From positions 1 through 42,924 of the forward strand of contig DATKRB010000060.1 in NCBI GenBank assembly GCA_035532415.1: DNA of 42,924 nucleotides, given 5' to 3'. The notes under the pieces are model-generated. The model made no database searches. It had not been told where the DNA came from and worked only from the letters and a program-made list of their open reading frames with translations. The position numbers were made by a program, and so were the translations under genes. Source of the stretch: DATKRB01 sp035532415. Lineage in GTDB: Bacteria; Actinomycetota; Acidimicrobiia; Acidimicrobiales; RAAP-2. This document shows positions 41,289 through 42,924 of the stretch, piece after piece (the stretch's first letter is position 1; every line of letters starts with the position of its first letter).

Positions 41289-42356
41289 TCAGTCCTCCCT
41301 GCGGAAGTGCGGCGTCTCGCGGTGCTCGTGGCGGCTCCGCCGCTCGATCTCCTCTTCCTCGGCCAGACGCCGCTCGAGCGCGTCGGGCACGGCCGGAGGA
41401 GCGATCAGATCGGCGACCGGCGTCCCGGGCACCTCCTCGGCGCCGTCCTCGCCGTCGCCGCCGAGCTCGGCGGCGACGGCGTCCGGAAGCCGGTCGGCCG
41501 GCTCCACGTCACCGACCACCGCGCCGGGCTCGACGACGTCGGGCGCCGCCGTCCCGTCCGCGGGCGCCACCTCGTCGCCCGGCTCCGCCGTCCCGGGCTC
41601 GGGCTGGTCGAGCCGGCGGCGCCCGCCCCCTGCGGTGATCAACCGGCGCGGGCGGCCCTGCCCCGAGGTCTCCCCGACGGCCATCGCCGCCTCACGGGTG
41701 ATCTTGTCGTCGACCGACACCTTGTACGGGAGGATGTCTCCCTTGTAGATCCACACCTTCACGCCGACCCGGCCCGAGGTCGTCTTCGCCTCACGGAACC
41801 CGTAGTCGATGTCGGCCCGGAGGGTGTGGAGCGGCACCCTGCCCTCGCGGTAGGACTCCTTGCGGGACATCTCGGAACCACCGAGGCGGCCCGAGCACTG
41901 AACCCGGACTCCCTGGGCGCCCGCCTTCTGCACGGTCTGGATCGCCCGCTTCATCGCCCGCCGGAACGCCACCCGGCGCACCAGCTGGTCGCAGATGCCC
42001 TGCGCGATGAGGGCCGCGTCGAGCTCGGGCTGCTTGATCTCCTGGATGTTGAGCTGGATCCGGTTCTGGAGCCCGGTGATCTCCTCCAACGTCTTCTTCA
42101 ACCGGTCGGCCTCGGAGCCCCGGCGCCCGATCACGATGCCGGGCCTGGCCGTGTGGATGTCCACCCTCAGCCGATCACGGGTGCGCTCCACCTCAATCCG
42201 GCTGACCGCGGCCGCCTCGAGCTGGGTCATGAGGAAATCGCGGATCTTCCAGTCCTCCACGACGAAGTCGCGGTAGTGGCGCTCTTCGAACCACCGGGAC
42301 TTCCAGTCGGTGGTCACACCGAGCCGGAACCCGTAGGGGTTGACCTTCTGGCCCAT
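41289..42356 (-). CDS. rpsC: Ribosomal protein uS3 with long acidic tail
   Basis: Small-subunit protein S3 (355 aa), lining the mRNA entry tunnel. MGQKVNPYGFRLGV, the KH motif RPGIVIGRRGSEADRL (71-86), SGRLGGSEMSRKESYREGRVPL and ADIDYGFREA are present; the core ends near residue 220. The last ~130 residues are an acidic, Pro/Ala/Gly-rich extension ending in a charged segment (LERRLAEEEEIERRSRHEHRE). Actinobacterial S3 proteins often have tails, but this one is long. Its ATG follows the rplV TAG directly (TAGATG). Confidence 0.96.
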   Translation of the reverse strand: MGQKVNPYGFRLGVTTDWKSRWFEERHYRDFVVEDWKIRDFLMTQLEAAAVSRIEVERTRDRLRVDIHTARPGIVIGRRGSEADRLKKTLEEITGLQNRIQLNIQEIKQPELDAALIAQGICDQLVRRVAFRRAMKRAIQTVQKAGAQGVRVQCSGRLGGSEMSRKESYREGRVPLHTLRADIDYGFREAKTTSGRVGVKVWIYKGDILPYKVSVDDKITREAAMAVGETSGQGRPRRLITAGGGRRRLDQPEPGTAEPGDEVAPADGTAAPDVVEPGAVVGDVEPADRLPDAVAAELGGDGEDGAEEVPGTPVADLIAPPAVPDALERRLAEEEEIERRSRHEHRETPHFRRED

Positions 42357-42924
42357 CTACTCGCCTTCTTCCTCGTCCTCGGCAGGCGCCGGGGTCTCGC
42401 TCGTCTCCGGCTCCCCGGCCGCCTCCGGTCGTTCGACCCCATCGGGTGCGGACCCGATGTCGGTGTCCGCCTCGGTCGCGGTGTCCACCTCGGTCGCGGT
42501 GTCCGCCTCCTCCGCCTCCGCTGCCGCAGCCTCCGCTGCCGCAGCCTCCTCGGCCGCCTCCTCCTCGGCCGCCTGCACCTGTGCGGCGCGCCGCCGGGAC
42601 AAACGCCCGGACAGATCGGCCCGGCGCCGGGACTCGGCCACCCGGCGCGATCGCCCGCCACCCATCGCGTCGCGCTGCGCCCGCCGGCGGGCGAGCCGCT
42701 CGTCGGGGAGCCGGCTGACGATCACCGTGATGTGGCAGCTCCGCTTGCGGATACGGGTGGCCCGCCCCCTCGCCCGTGGCCGCCAGCGCTTGAGCGTGGC
42801 CCCCTCGTCGGCGAAGCAGGCCGACACGTACAGGTCCTCGGGATCCTGGCCGTCGTTGTGCACCGCGTTCGCCACCGCGGACGCGAGCACCCCGCCGATG
42901 ACGGCCGCGGCGGAACGCTCGGTG
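42357..42924 (-). CDS. rplV: Ribosomal protein uL22, 5' end outside the window
   Basis: Large-subunit protein L22, which reaches into the exit tunnel. The visible part starts inside the protein: SAAAVIGGVLASAVANAVHND, then YVSACFADEGATLKRWRPRARGRATRIRKR and the tunnel-loop end HITVIVSR. The N-terminus is lost at the window edge. After the core comes a tail of about 115 residues, first Arg-rich, then Ala/Glu repeats (AEEEAAEEAAAAEAAAAEAEE) and TATEVDTATEAD, ending PAEDEEEGE. A bare GTG at 42890 is an internal codon, not the start. Confidence 0.95.
   Translation of the reverse strand, partial: TERSAAAVIGGVLASAVANAVHNDGQDPEDLYVSACFADEGATLKRWRPRARGRATRIRKRSCHITVIVSRLPDERLARRRAQRDAMGGGRSRRVAESRRRADLSGRLSRRRAAQVQAAEEEAAEEAAAAEAAAAEAEEADTATEVDTATEADTDIGSAPDGVERPEAAGEPETSETPAPAEDEEEGE

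Overview
The window is a very GC-rich stretch of bacterial chromosome in which almost every gene lies on the minus strand. Gene families and gene order point to an actinobacterium. The runs glmM-acpS-nnr-alr, tsaE-tsaB-rimI-tsaD-groES-groEL and pcrA-sucC-sucD-purN-purH-folD-mdh are actinobacterial arrangements. The DGGIFAFGDA-type repeats at the end of the glycosidase, and the DUF222/HNH remnant at the left edge, fit the class Acidimicrobiia or close relatives. The phylum is fairly safe; the class is an inference.

Layout in direction of transcription (right to left). 42924-34711: S10/spc ribosomal genes rplV (cut by the window edge), rpsC, rplP, rpmC, rpsQ, rplN, rplX, rplE, rpsN, rpsH, rplF, rplR, rpsE, rpmD, rplO and secY. 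34702-28955: adk, map, a putative promoter, then infA, rpmJ, rpsM, rpsK, rpsD, rpoA, rplQ and truA. 28910-26571: a putative promoter, then rplM, rpsI and glmM. 26569-18004: tightly overlapping housekeeping genes acpS, nnr, alr, an alpha/beta hydrolase, a family-4 uracil-DNA glycosylase, tsaE, tsaB, rimI and tsaD, then pdxH. 17994-15594: groES and groEL behind a promoter with a CIRCE operator, ending in a 14-bp perfect stem-loop. 15458-10433: guaB3, guaA and pcrA. 10373-783: a stand-alone B12-binding subunit, sucC, sucD, a secreted GH43-like protein, purN, purH, folD, a cupin, metF and mdh. 1-734 carries the only plus-strand features: a decayed HNH endonuclease gene and a small acidic ORF.

Most genes are joined by 1-4 nt stop/start overlaps (ATGA, GTGA, TGATG), so they are probably co-transcribed and translationally coupled in a few long operons. 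Functionally this is core metabolism: ribosome assembly and secretion, start of translation, cell-wall precursors (glmM, alr), t6A tRNA modification, chaperonins, GMP synthesis, one-carbon and purine synthesis, and two TCA-cycle steps.

I did not find a new multi-gene system. The unusual content is smaller: acidic C-terminal tails on three neighbouring ribosomal proteins, including an Asp/His tail on uL29; a probable CTG start for infA; a three-half-site CIRCE element; short tandem repeats in and between genes; a structured leader before sucC; a palindrome against the metF start; and a secreted glycosidase inside the sucCD-purNH operon. No tRNA, rRNA, insertion sequence or CRISPR array was seen, and no gap without a gene exceeds 300 bases.
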